64,000 bases of DNA from Vibrio maritimus (GTDB lineage: Bacteria; Pseudomonadota; Gammaproteobacteria; Enterobacterales; Vibrionaceae): the NCBI RefSeq assembly GCF_021441885.1, contig NZ_CP090438.1, forward strand, positions 2,356,001-2,420,000, in the 5' to 3' direction. The position numbers were made by a program, and so were the translations under genes. The notes beneath the pieces are model-generated. The model searched no databases and was not told the DNA's origin. It worked only from the letters and a program-made list of their open reading frames with translations. Position 1 is the stretch's first letter. Each line of letters begins with the position of its first letter. Positions 51,900-60,172 of this stretch are shown piece by piece.

Positions 51900-52580
51900 C
51901 TACTTAGTGAGTTTAGATTCGATATATTGTAGCGCTTTTTCCAACACTTGCTCGATGTTTAGCGAGGTTGAATCTAGCACTAGAGCGTCATCAGCAGGAC
52001 GGAGAGGTGCAACCGCTCGGTTACGATCTCGGTAGTCTCGCTCTTCGATCTCGCTCAAAAGGTCGTCAAATCTAACATCTAAACCCTTTAGTTGCAACTG
52101 CTTAAAGCGCCTTTGCGCTCTTTCTTCTGCACTTGCATCTAAGAAGATTTTTACTGGTGCTTCAGGGAACACGACGGTACCCATATCACGACCATCGGCA
52201 ACCAATCCTGGTTCGATGTTAAACGCACGTTGACGACGCAATAACGCTTCTCGTACGCGTGGTAGAGCCGCGATTTTTGATGCTGCATTACCTGTCTCTT
52301 CTTTACGAAGTTCACCAGATACATCTTCGCCCTCTAGAATGACCTTAACAAGGTCACCCTCGGCAACAAACTGAACGTCTAAATGCATAGCCAAAGGAAC
52401 GAGTGCGTCCTCCGACTCTAAATCAACACCATGGTGAATAGCAGCTAACGCTAAAACACGGTAAATAGCCCCGGAATCCAACAAGTGAAAGCCTAATTTG
52501 TCAGCCAACAACATACACAGTGTGCCTTTGCCAGCACCACTTGGTCCATCCACAGTAATCACTGGTGAGTTTAAGGACAT
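51900..52580 (-). CDS. cmk: Cytidylate kinase
   Basis: 226 residues. P-loop VDGPSGAGKGTLCMLLADKLG at the N-terminus, DGRDMGTVVFPEAPVKIFLDASAEERAQRR in the middle, and DALVLDSTSLNIEQV near the end. Phosphorylates CMP and dCMP. First gene of the cmk-rpsA-ihfB region; divergent from the alginate lyase gene. Confidence 0.97.
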   Translation of the reverse strand: MSLNSPVITVDGPSGAGKGTLCMLLADKLGFHLLDSGAIYRVLALAAIHHGVDLESEDALVPLAMHLDVQFVAEGDLVKVILEGEDVSGELRKEETGNAASKIAALPRVREALLRRQRAFNIEPGLVADGRDMGTVVFPEAPVKIFLDASAEERAQRRFKQLQLKGLDVRFDDLLSEIEERDYRDRNRAVAPLRPADDALVLDSTSLNIEQVLEKALQYIESKLTK

Positions 52581-52881
52581 GTTCTACTCCACGTTGTTAC
52601 AAGCCGAATTTTTCACAACCGACTTATTATTGTTCTTAATTTTACGGCGCAGAATTATATACCCAATAGCGTAAAGTTACCATTTTCTTTGGGGCCGGTT
52701 TTTTCGAGGCGAACAAGATGGAGCAAAATGAACTGTTGGCTCAATCACAAATTAAACCTCACTCTCGTCGTTTAAACACTCAAATATCGATTATTCCGTC
52801 TAGGTCACAATATTGTAATACAATATTATAGTAGCATCGTTATCACTGCCTATTAATGATTGCTTACTGAAGGAATACACA
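52581..52881. promoter_or_regulatory. cmk / alginate lyase divergent promoter region
   Basis: 301 bases without a gene. The main feature is the 19-bp palindrome at 52809-52827, with TATTAT and TATAGT -10-like hexamers at 52824-52832. The rest is AT-rich with no recognisable structure. Confidence 0.5.
52809..52827. promoter_or_regulatory. Perfect 19-bp palindrome, probable operator of the alginate lyase gene
   Basis: AATATTGTA-A-TACAATATT, perfectly symmetrical about 52818, located 54 bases before the alginate lyase start codon and overlapping its likely -10 region. The core TTGTAATACAA is like sites of GntR/FadR-type repressors of sugar-acid catabolism. The regulator is not in the window. 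Confidence 0.6.
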
Positions 52882-53922
52882 ATGAAAGCATTTCACTTTA
52901 CGTTACTTGCTGCCAGCATTGTTGCCGGTTCTGCTGTTGCAGCGACAGGTTCTGAGCTTGCTACCCAATACAAATTAGACCCAAGCAAAGCACCTGCACA
53001 AAACTTCGACATGACCAACTGGAAGATCAATCTGCCGGTTTTGACGACAGAAGGACCACGTAAGGGTAAAACACTCGAGATTGCTAAAGAGCAGCTTGGC
53101 GATACCAAGACGCCCTATGTACATCCAGAATGGTTCTATACCGATAAAGAGTCTGGCGCGGTGGTCTTTGTAGCACCGAACGATGCACCTACCACCCCTA
53201 ACAGTAAAAACACTCGAAGCGAGCTGCGCGCGATGCTTGGTACGGATTATGGTGCGCCAAGCAATAACTTCGTTATTGCATCTCACCCAAATGCCTCTGA
53301 ATACGGTGCGATTGGTGGCGAGCTAAAGGCAACACTTTCTGTTGATCAAGTTAGCGTTAGCGGTAACTACAAAAAGAACGGCGCGTTTGGTGTCGTAATT
53401 GGTCAGATCCACGGCTCTAAAAACGAACCGCTAAAAATCGTATATCGAAAACTTCCAGAGCATGAATACGGTTCTTTAGCTTGGAACTATGAACTAAACC
53501 CAACCAAAGACCTACAAAACGCCAAAGATGAAAACGGCAAAAAGCTAAGGAAAGATATTCGTCATGATGTGTTTGGTAAACACAATCTGCGCCAAGGTTC
53601 GCAAGATCCTCAAGATGGTATCAAGCTCGGAGAGATCTTCTCTTACAGTGTCAATGTAGAAGGTGACATCATGCACCTAACCTTTACCAAAAATCCAGGT
53701 ACAGACAAAGAGATCACCAAGACGTACGACATTGACCTTAAAGCTGGTAACTACCAAGGTCATGAGGTCGACCAAGGATACGGCAACGACTGGATGTATT
53801 TTAAAGCAGGTGCTTACAATCAATGTAACACCAAGAAATCTAGCTCAGGTTGTGAATGGCGTGGTATGGAAGCGGGCGACTATGTTCAAGCAAGTTTCTA
53901 TCAGCTAGAACTAAACCAGTAA
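52882..53922 (+). CDS. Secreted alginate lyase, polysaccharide lyase family 7
   Basis: 346 residues. Signal peptide MKAFHFTLLAASIVAGSAVA, cleaved before ATGSELA. A single PL7 jelly-roll catalytic domain fills the rest: RSELR (residues 112-116), QIH (175-177) with the catalytic histidine, and YFKAGAYNQ (306-314) with the catalytic tyrosine. These are the three strand motifs that define PL7. The QIH form is usually linked to enzymes that accept G-rich or mixed alginate. Cys315 and Cys324 could form a disulfide near the active cleft. It cleaves alginate by beta-elimination outside the cytoplasm. No other alginate gene is adjacent, so it is a lone locus with its own promoter and terminator. Confidence 0.94.
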   Translation: MKAFHFTLLAASIVAGSAVAATGSELATQYKLDPSKAPAQNFDMTNWKINLPVLTTEGPRKGKTLEIAKEQLGDTKTPYVHPEWFYTDKESGAVVFVAPNDAPTTPNSKNTRSELRAMLGTDYGAPSNNFVIASHPNASEYGAIGGELKATLSVDQVSVSGNYKKNGAFGVVIGQIHGSKNEPLKIVYRKLPEHEYGSLAWNYELNPTKDLQNAKDENGKKLRKDIRHDVFGKHNLRQGSQDPQDGIKLGEIFSYSVNVEGDIMHLTFTKNPGTDKEITKTYDIDLKAGNYQGHEVDQGYGNDWMYFKAGAYNQCNTKKSSSGCEWRGMEAGDYVQASFYQLELNQ

Positions 53923-53944
53923 AAGGTTCTAAAGCATAAAATAA

Positions 53945-53982
53945 CAAAGGGAGCTCAATAACCTATTGAGCTCCCTTTCTTT
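53945..53982. terminator. Terminator of the alginate lyase gene
   Basis: AAAGGGAGCTCAATA and TATTGAGCTCCCTTT form a 15-bp stem with an ACC loop, then T residues. Confidence 0.93.
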
Positions 53983-54010
53983 TATCCTCTACATAAGAAG
54001 CAAGTATCGC

Positions 54011-54580
54011 TTAGAAGCTGTATCGAACACCGATACCTGCACCAATACCAAGTTTCAAATCACTATTATCAAACATCAAATTTGGTGTTAGCTGGGCATA
54101 ACCGTCCCAGTTTTTGGCAAATGGGAGTTCAACGCCCAGAGCAACTCGCGGTCCAAACTTATCTGATCGCTGGATTTGACCACCGACACCTGCGTACCAG
54201 TTAAAAGGTACGTCACCACTAAAACTTCCGCGGCTAAAGATGTAATCAGCGGCAATACCGTCGTTGCCGATGGCAAAGTTCACTGTATTGTTAATTTGAC
54301 CAACAATACTCAGACCTTGATCCAGACCCATACCAATTTTAAACCCAGAGTTTGAGCTACTACGTGAAGACGAACGAGAAGCCGGTTTCGAGCTAGAAGT
54401 TTGCTTCGGTGCCGCTTGATTGCTGCTCGTCGACGTTGATGCTGTCGTTGATGAACTGTTTTGGTCTTCTTCAACTATCTGCCACTGTTCCTCACCGCCT
54501 GCAGTTGTATTCGCTAGCGCAAAGGTAGAAGTCAAAGTAAACATTGCTAACGTCGCAATGTGACGGATTCTATTTTTCAT
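54011..54580 (-). CDS. Small outer-membrane beta-barrel candidate with serine-rich linker
   Basis: 189 residues from MKNRIRHIATLAMF (ATG 54580); the longer frame to 54634 adds a non-hydrophobic lead that would spoil the signal peptide. Signal peptide ends near Ala23-Asn24 (TSTFALA-NTTAGG). Residues about 40-80 are a Ser/Thr/Gln-rich linker, and the remaining 110 residues alternate polar and hydrophobic residues with many glycines and end in RYSF, a typical barrel C-terminus. About eight strands would fit. No family can be named. Function unknown. Confidence 0.65.
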   Translation of the reverse strand: MKNRIRHIATLAMFTLTSTFALANTTAGGEEQWQIVEEDQNSSSTTASTSTSSNQAAPKQTSSSKPASRSSSRSSSNSGFKIGMGLDQGLSIVGQINNTVNFAIGNDGIAADYIFSRGSFSGDVPFNWYAGVGGQIQRSDKFGPRVALGVELPFAKNWDGYAQLTPNLMFDNSDLKLGIGAGIGVRYSF

Positions 54581-54784
54581 ATCATCGCTTTCTTGTGTTT
54601 GCTGCTCTCGAATATCAATACGGAGCATTGTCATAGTTGGCCGCGCATTTTATGAACTGTGTCAGTCGCAATGTCATCACAGAGCAAAAACTGGGCAAAA
54701 TTGATATTAGATGTAACGTAATAAGGGTGGCAATGAACCACCCTATATAAAGACGAAGAAATGAAAGAATGATACAGGCTTGAT

Positions 54785-55207
54785 CTAAATAGAAGAGTTT
54801 GTATTACTTTTGTTGAAAATTAACGACACAGAGTTCACACAGAAACGCTGTCCTGTTGTCTGTGGTCCGTCCTCAAATACATGCCCTAAGTGGCTATCAC
54901 ATGCGCTACATCGTATTTCTACACGCACCATACCGTGACTTGTATCATCCAAATAACGAATGGCAGACTCGTTGATAGGCGCATCGAAGCTAGGCCACCC
55001 GCAGCCAGAGTCGTACTTGTTGTCTGAGTTAAATAGTGGTGCCTCACAGCATGTGCAGTGGTACAGTCCAGTGTCTTTGTTATGGAGCAATGTACCAGTG
55101 AAAGGGGCTTCTGTGCCTTGCTGTCGACATACTCGATATTGCTCTTCTGTTAGGGTCTCACGCCAGTATTCATCTGGCTTGGCTCTATTTTTGTTTTCCC
55201 CGGTCAT
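54785..55207 (-). CDS. msrB: Peptide-methionine (R)-S-oxide reductase MsrB
   Basis: 140 residues. Repairs the R-epimer of methionine sulfoxide in proteins. Two zinc-binding C-x2-C pairs (CTCCEAP and CSACDSH), the active segment GCGWPSFDAP and the catalytic cysteine in RFCVNSVSL are present. AAAGGAG precedes the ATG. It is divergent from gapA; msrB-gapA-yeaD neighbour each other in E. coli too. Confidence 0.96.
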   Translation of the reverse strand: MTGENKNRAKPDEYWRETLTEEQYRVCRQQGTEAPFTGTLLHNKDTGLYHCTCCEAPLFNSDNKYDSGCGWPSFDAPINESAIRYLDDTSHGMVRVEIRCSACDSHLGHVFEDGPQTTGQRFCVNSVSLIFNKSNTNSSI

Positions 55208-55545
55208 CTCCTTTACACCCTCTTTTTTATTGTCTACATTTTAATCAGCGCACACTTAATACGTGTAATAAACTTGGTTGTAGCACATTGTTGTCAATTA
55301 CCCACTCAAGTGTGTCTAACATGTTAACTCACCTTGTCCTCAAGGTTAAATACATAAAGCAAATCATTACAGAGTCACGACCTAAGTTCAAAAAAACGTC
55401 ATTTAATACCGAATGTTAAGAAAAGCGACACTTTTTTTTGACTTTAGACAAATTAATTCCGATTATCTATTGAAGTTAGTGACTGGATTCTGTAATTTTA
55501 CTACCAGTTATCTTTAAACAGAAATTAAGTTGTGGAGCAACTATA
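55208..55545 (+). promoter_or_regulatory. gapA promoter and leader
   Basis: 338 bases between msrB and gapA. A likely promoter is TTGACT (55438-55443), a 17-base spacer and GATTAT (55461-55466), giving an mRNA leader of about 70 bases. TGGAGC before the ATG is the ribosome-binding site. The msrB side holds no obvious promoter consensus. Confidence 0.6.
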
Positions 55546-56541
55546 ATGACTATCAAAGTAGGTATTAACGGTTTTGGCCGTATCGGTCGTTTCGTATTTC
55601 GTGCAGCGCAAGAGCGCAACGACATCGAAGTAGTAGGTATTAACGATCTAATCGACGTTGAGTACATGGCATACATGCTTAAGTACGATTCAACTCACGG
55701 CCGTTTCAACGGTACTGTTGAAGTTGAAGGCGGTAACCTAATCGTTAACGGCAAAACTGTACGTGTAACTGCAGAGCGCAACCCAGAAGACCTAAAATGG
55801 GACGCAATCGACGTTGACGTTGTTGCTGAAGCAACTGGTCTTTTCCTAACTGACGAGACTGCACGTAAGCACATCACTGCTGGCGCGAAAAAAGTTGTAC
55901 TAACTGGTCCTTCTAAAGACGCTACTCCAATGTTCGTAATGGGCGTTAACCAAGACACTTACGCTGGTCAAGACATCGTTTCTAACGCTTCTTGTACTAC
56001 TAACTGTCTAGCGCCTATCGCTAAAGTTCTTAACGACGAGTTCGGTATCGAATCTGGTCTTATGACTACAGTTCACGCTACTACAGCAACTCAAAAAACT
56101 GTAGACGGTCCTTCTGCTAAAGACTGGCGCGGTGGTCGTGGTGCTTCTCAGAACATCATCCCATCTTCAACTGGTGCTGCTAAAGCTGTAGGCGTTGTTC
56201 TTCCAGAACTAAACGGCAAACTAACTGGTATGGCTTTCCGCGTACCAACTGCTAACGTTTCTGTAGTTGATCTAACTGTTAACCTTAAGAACGGTGCATC
56301 TTACGAAGCTATCTGTGCAGCTATGAAAGCAGCATCTGAAGGTTCTCTAAAAGGTGTTCTAGGTTACACTGAAGACCAAGTTGTTTCTCAAGACTTCATC
56401 GGTGAAGTTCAAACTTCAGTATTCGATGCTAAAGCTGGTATCGCTCTAACTGACAACTTCGTTAAAGTTGTATCTTGGTACGACAACGAAATCGGTTACT
56501 CAAACAAAGTTCTAGACCTAATCGCTCACATCTCTAAGTAA
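55546..56541 (+). CDS. gapA: Glyceraldehyde-3-phosphate dehydrogenase, type I
   Basis: 331 residues, the standard length. Converts glyceraldehyde 3-phosphate to 1,3-bisphosphoglycerate with NAD. Rossmann start KVGINGFGRIGRFVFRA, catalytic Cys150 in SNASCTTNCLAP, and SWYDNEIGYSNKVLDL at the end. Codon use is among the most biased in the window (almost only preferred codons), as expected for a central glycolytic gene. Confidence 0.98.
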   Translation: MTIKVGINGFGRIGRFVFRAAQERNDIEVVGINDLIDVEYMAYMLKYDSTHGRFNGTVEVEGGNLIVNGKTVRVTAERNPEDLKWDAIDVDVVAEATGLFLTDETARKHITAGAKKVVLTGPSKDATPMFVMGVNQDTYAGQDIVSNASCTTNCLAPIAKVLNDEFGIESGLMTTVHATTATQKTVDGPSAKDWRGGRGASQNIIPSSTGAAKAVGVVLPELNGKLTGMAFRVPTANVSVVDLTVNLKNGASYEAICAAMKAASEGSLKGVLGYTEDQVVSQDFIGEVQTSVFDAKAGIALTDNFVKVVSWYDNEIGYSNKVLDLIAHISK

Positions 56542-56569
56542 TGTAAGCTTTTAGCTGAATATTTGTAAT

Positions 56570-56597
56570 AAAGGCGACTCTTGGGGTCGCCTTTTTA
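56570..56597 (+). terminator. Terminator of gapA
   Basis: AAAGGCGAC-loop-GTCGCCTTTTT, about 30 bases after the gapA stop. Confidence 0.9.
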
Positions 56598-56679
56598 GTA
56601 TCTGTTTCTGGGTCCAATCGACACCTGGGAGCTATCCCCTCTCCCTAGGAACCAGAGACTTAACCTAGGAAGTTACACT

Positions 56680-57564
56680 ATGGATTTGTCTGTATTACCT
56701 ACCCTAACCGTTCTCTCTGATTACGTAACCATCGCACAGCTTGGCGACAACAAAATGGTTCGCGTTCTTCACCCAAAAGCGTCAGCTGCTATTTCTCTGC
56801 ATGGTGGTCATGTTGTTTCGTTCAAGCCAGAAGGCCAAGAAGACCTTATTTGGATGAGCAAAGACGCTGTTTATGACAACAAAGCAGCCTTACGTGGCGG
56901 GATCCCAGTTTGTTGGCCGTGGTTCGGTCGCATCGCCGCACCCGCACATGGCTTCGCTCGCAACAGTACCTGGGAGCTGATTGAACACCGTGAAAGCGAC
57001 AATGGCGTCCTTGTTAGCATTGGCTTGACCGATAACGAATCTAGTCGTGAAATCTGGCCACATAAGTTTCAGCTCGTCCTCAATGTTGAAGTGTCAGAAA
57101 CGCTGAAAGTAACCTTAGATATCACTAACACAGATAGCACACCATGGCGCTTCTCTGGAGCCCTTCATACTTACCTAAACCTAGGCGATATCCATCAAAT
57201 GGAAGTCACAGGAATGGGGACGACTTACGTCGACAGCCTTCTCGATAGCAAACTGTGCGAAGGCCAAGAAGTACTCACTCTTACCGATACTGTCGACCGC
57301 GTATACACAGCACCAGATAGTGAAATCGTACTTCATGACAATGCTTGGAACCGCAAACTGTCAGTGAAAAACGAAGGTGCAAACTCTGCCGTCCTTTGGA
57401 ATCCTTGGAAATCAGGTGCAGAATCAATGGGCGACATGAATAATGACGGTTACTTATCTATGTTCTGCATTGAGTCGACCCTGCACGCTAACTCGTTAGA
57501 CGAAGGGAAAGAGCTAGCGCCAGGTGAAAGCCACCAGCTTATTACTCATATCGCCGCCAAATAA
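56680..57564 (+). CDS. yeaD: D-hexose-6-phosphate mutarotase, YeaD-like
   Basis: 294 residues. Galactose-mutarotase-like beta-sandwich that interconverts anomers of hexose 6-phosphates. Characteristic segments: ISLHGGHVVSFKPEGQEDLIWMS, RGGIPVCWPWFGRIA, ARNSTWEL and VLWNPWKSGAESMGDM. Follows gapA as in E. coli, with a terminator between, so it probably has its own promoter near 56620-56670. Confidence 0.92.
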   Translation: MDLSVLPTLTVLSDYVTIAQLGDNKMVRVLHPKASAAISLHGGHVVSFKPEGQEDLIWMSKDAVYDNKAALRGGIPVCWPWFGRIAAPAHGFARNSTWELIEHRESDNGVLVSIGLTDNESSREIWPHKFQLVLNVEVSETLKVTLDITNTDSTPWRFSGALHTYLNLGDIHQMEVTGMGTTYVDSLLDSKLCEGQEVLTLTDTVDRVYTAPDSEIVLHDNAWNRKLSVKNEGANSAVLWNPWKSGAESMGDMNNDGYLSMFCIESTLHANSLDEGKELAPGESHQLITHIAAK

Positions 57565-57616
57565 CCCCTATAGAAGGAAGTTATTCGCAGACTGAATTGC
57601 TTCCCACCCTTGATAT

Positions 57617-57651
57617 GGTTAGACTTACGAAAATTTTCGTCGAGTCTAACC
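57617..57651 (+). promoter_or_regulatory. Long hairpin immediately before the rlmA start codon
   Basis: Outer arms GGTTAGACT (57617-57625) and AGTCTAACC (57643-57651) enclose the perfect palindrome ACGAAAATTTTCGT (57627-57640), with one unpaired T on the left and CG on the right. The structure ends one base before the ATG at 57653, and the only Shine-Dalgarno-like bases (GAG, 57642-57644) fall inside it. No T run follows, so it is not a terminator. Confidence 0.7.
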
Positions 57652-57652
57652 T

Positions 57653-58462
57653 ATGTCCTATCAATGTCCTCTCTGTCAGCAACCGCTCACTCTTGACGAT
57701 AGAAGCTATCGCTGCAGCAACAATCACCAGTTCGACAAAGCAAAAGAAGGCTACGTCAATCTGATGCCAGTCCAACACAAGCGTTCGAAAGATCCGGGTG
57801 ATAACAAAGAGATGATGCAGGCAAGGCGTACCTTTCTGGCGCACGATTTTTACGCACCGATGCGAGATAAGGTGACCGACACTCTGAAATCGACTCTTAA
57901 CGCTAACAAAGGCACAGTGCTCGATATCGGTTGTGGCGAAGGGTATTACACCAGCTATTTTGCCGATGTACTAGGCGAAGACCTAAGCTTTTATGGTCTA
58001 GATATCTCTAAGGTCGCCATTCGATATGGTGCTAAGCGCTACAGTAAGGTTAACTTTTGCGTTGCTTCTAGCCACAAGCTACCGTTTTCTGACGCTAGCT
58101 TAGCCGCCGTTATTCGAATCTATGCACCCTGTAAGCACGAAGAGCTTCAACGCTGTATCGAGACTGGCGGTATTATGTTGACTGTGACTCCGGGTAGCCA
58201 CCACCTGTATGAGTTGCGCGAACTCATCTACTCTGATGTGCGCCTACACGACGAATCTGCTGAAGAGATCGAAGGATTTGAATTAGTATCGGAAAGCAAA
58301 CTAGACTACAACATGAACCTTAGTGGCGAACAAGCGTATGATTTGTTACAGATGACGCCATTTGCATGGAAAGCGAATCAAGAACTTAGAGAGAGTCTCA
58401 GCAAAGCCGATCATTTCGACTGTCGAGCAGACTTCATGGTACGAGCATACCGCAAAATGTAA
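57653..58462 (+). CDS. rlmA: 23S rRNA (guanine-745-N1)-methyltransferase RlmA
   Basis: 269 residues. N-terminal zinc finger with Cys5, Cys8, Cys21 and His25, then a class I methyltransferase domain with VLDIGCGEGYYTSYFA. RlmA methylates G745 in helix 35 of 23S rRNA. The segment FDKAKEGYVNLMPVQHKRSKDPGDN is strongly conserved in the family. The start codon directly follows a long hairpin and there is no other ribosome-binding site, so translation is likely weak or controlled. Confidence 0.94.
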   Translation: MSYQCPLCQQPLTLDDRSYRCSNNHQFDKAKEGYVNLMPVQHKRSKDPGDNKEMMQARRTFLAHDFYAPMRDKVTDTLKSTLNANKGTVLDIGCGEGYYTSYFADVLGEDLSFYGLDISKVAIRYGAKRYSKVNFCVASSHKLPFSDASLAAVIRIYAPCKHEELQRCIETGGIMLTVTPGSHHLYELRELIYSDVRLHDESAEEIEGFELVSESKLDYNMNLSGEQAYDLLQMTPFAWKANQELRESLSKADHFDCRADFMVRAYRKM

Positions 58463-58521
58463 TGATATTAGTTATCAATTGCATTGAGGTGAAGCGTAAT
58501 CTCCATTACCATACCAGTTCC

Positions 58522-58552
58522 AAGATAGCCTTCCTATGAAGGCTATTTTTCT
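58522..58552 (+). terminator. Terminator of rlmA
   Basis: ATAGCCTTC-CTAT-GAAGGCTAT followed by TTTTCT; it lies between rlmA and the lipoprotein gene. Confidence 0.85.
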
Positions 58553-58567
58553 ATATAGAGAACGATT

Positions 58568-59548
58568 ATGAAAGCTTACCCTCTTGCCCTTGTACTGACT
58601 TTACTCGTTGGGTGTACCTCATCAAATGCGCCTCAGCAATCAGCGTCTCAACCCTCTTTTTCCGAGGGCTCCTCAATAGAACAGAATACCCCTCTGAGGT
58701 CGTTTTACGACTATCAACTTTATACACCATCCGGCGAAGCGCTGAATCTCGATAGTCTGCCTTCAGAGCTTTTAGAAGCGGACGTTATTCTGGTTGGCGA
58801 GTGGCACACTCACAGTGGTATTCACCGTTTTCAAACTGACTTACTAAAAGATCTGGTATTTGAAAACGACAGTCTTGCTCTCTCTATGGAGCAGTTCACC
58901 CGAGATAATCAAAACGTTGTCGACGAGTACTTAGCTTCCGAGATCGGCGAACAGACGCTGATTAAACAAGGTGGTGGTTGGCCAAACTACGAGAGTGATT
59001 ATCGCCCGCTTGTAGAGCTCGCTAAACAAGCCAACCTACCTATTATTGCAAGTAATGCTCCTAAGCCCATCGTTCGCTGTATTGGCAGACAAGGCTTGGA
59101 CTACCTCGACAAGCTTGACGGCGCACAACGAGCATATGTAGCGACAAAAATTGACACGTCGTCATCGCCTTACAAAGACAAGTTTATGGCCTCAATGCAC
59201 CATGGCGACAAGGCACAAACAGAAAGACAGTACGCTGCACAACTAACGTGGGATGCCACAATGGCAGAGAGTATCGTTAATTACCTAAACCAACATAACA
59301 ACAGCCAAGTACTCCATGTAGCGGGCAAGTTTCACATCGAACAGGGGCTGGGTACTGCCGCTCAGATCCAGTCGCTAAACCCTGAACTCAACGTCGTTGT
59401 CATCTCACCGGTAACCAGCGTGTCAGATGATTCAACCGATTATCAGCTCCATGTCCTTGAGCCACCAGTGCGTTTTGTAAAACAAGAAAACCGTATGAAG
59501 GCATATCAAGGATTACACAAACGCAACGACACACTAACGTGTGACTAA
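58568..59548 (+). CDS. ChaN-family (PF04187) lipoprotein
   Basis: 326 residues. Signal peptide II with lipobox LVGC, lipidated Cys16. A serine/glutamine-rich spacer follows, then a ChaN domain with DVILVGEWHTHSGIHRFQTDLL, LSMEQFTRDNQ and HVAGKFHIEQGLG; the histidines and acidic residues of these motifs bind metal or heme-iron in studied members. A role in iron or heme handling at the outer membrane is inferred from the Campylobacter ChaN family. Its own short ribosome-binding region; single gene. Confidence 0.85.
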   Translation: MKAYPLALVLTLLVGCTSSNAPQQSASQPSFSEGSSIEQNTPLRSFYDYQLYTPSGEALNLDSLPSELLEADVILVGEWHTHSGIHRFQTDLLKDLVFENDSLALSMEQFTRDNQNVVDEYLASEIGEQTLIKQGGGWPNYESDYRPLVELAKQANLPIIASNAPKPIVRCIGRQGLDYLDKLDGAQRAYVATKIDTSSSPYKDKFMASMHHGDKAQTERQYAAQLTWDATMAESIVNYLNQHNNSQVLHVAGKFHIEQGLGTAAQIQSLNPELNVVVISPVTSVSDDSTDYQLHVLEPPVRFVKQENRMKAYQGLHKRNDTLTCD

Positions 59549-59568
59549 GCCCAGTTTTGTTTTTTTAG

Positions 59569-59598
59569 ATTAACAAGCCATTCAATTGGCTTGTTAAT
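59569..59598. repeat. 12-bp perfect inverted repeat after the ChaN gene
   Basis: ATTAACAAGCCA-TTCAAT-TGGCTTGTTAAT. No proper T tract follows on either strand (a T run precedes it on the plus strand), so it is a poor terminator by rule but may still end transcription. Confidence 0.6.
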
Positions 59599-59707
59599 TG
59601 CTTAGCTAACTTTCATTAACCAGTTCTATGTCTCACACAGAGAAATTTTTATAAAGTTTTTGCCATCAATGACGACATAGTAATTGATAACGCTAATGGA
59701 GATAGCT

Positions 59708-60082
59708 ATGCAAAGCGTCAATTCTAACCTGCCAACTCAGACTCAGTCGCTCGGTAATAAAGCGTTGACGTCTAACCTTGTAACTGCAGAAACAAGTGGC
59801 AACACTTTGCCGGTGAAACAAGGCGACAGTGTATCCATCTCTCCTCAGGCAAAGGCGCTTTTAGAACAAGAAGCAAAAGCTGAACAAAAAACGGCATCGA
59901 ATGAGAAAGCTAACGCGAAAGAAGAGGAAGGTATGGGTAAATCCGTCCAATCCTTTGCTCATGGTGCATTAGGGATGGATCATCCCGATGACCTGAAAGA
60001 ACAAGAAGATACCTCATACTCGCTAGGACAATACGCTTCCGCTGCTGTTACCATAGGTGCATTGATCCTCGCACTCGCTTAA
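59708..60082 (+). CDS. Unknown small protein with C-terminal membrane segment
   Basis: 124 residues from ATG 59708, preceded by GGAG at 6 bases; frame extensions to 59684 or 59696 lack a site. The first 60 residues are Ser/Thr/Asn/Gln-rich and contain SVSISPQAKALLEQEAKAEQ, similar in style to the SLSPQAKAL stretch of secreted flagellar regulators. The middle is charged (EEEGMGKSVQSFAHGALGMD) and the last 20 residues (YASAAVTIGALILALA) form a hydrophobic helix at the extreme C-terminus. No family was recognised. It is about 90 bases before the transporter gene and could be in the same unit. Confidence 0.6.
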   Translation: MQSVNSNLPTQTQSLGNKALTSNLVTAETSGNTLPVKQGDSVSISPQAKALLEQEAKAEQKTASNEKANAKEEEGMGKSVQSFAHGALGMDHPDDLKEQEDTSYSLGQYASAAVTIGALILALA

Positions 60083-60172
60083 CTATCCTTTGTCCTGACG
60101 ACAAATAAGGCGATTTGAGCGATCACTTCGAGTCAAAAGATAATAACCTTTCTTTAACTCGAATGTGATCCT

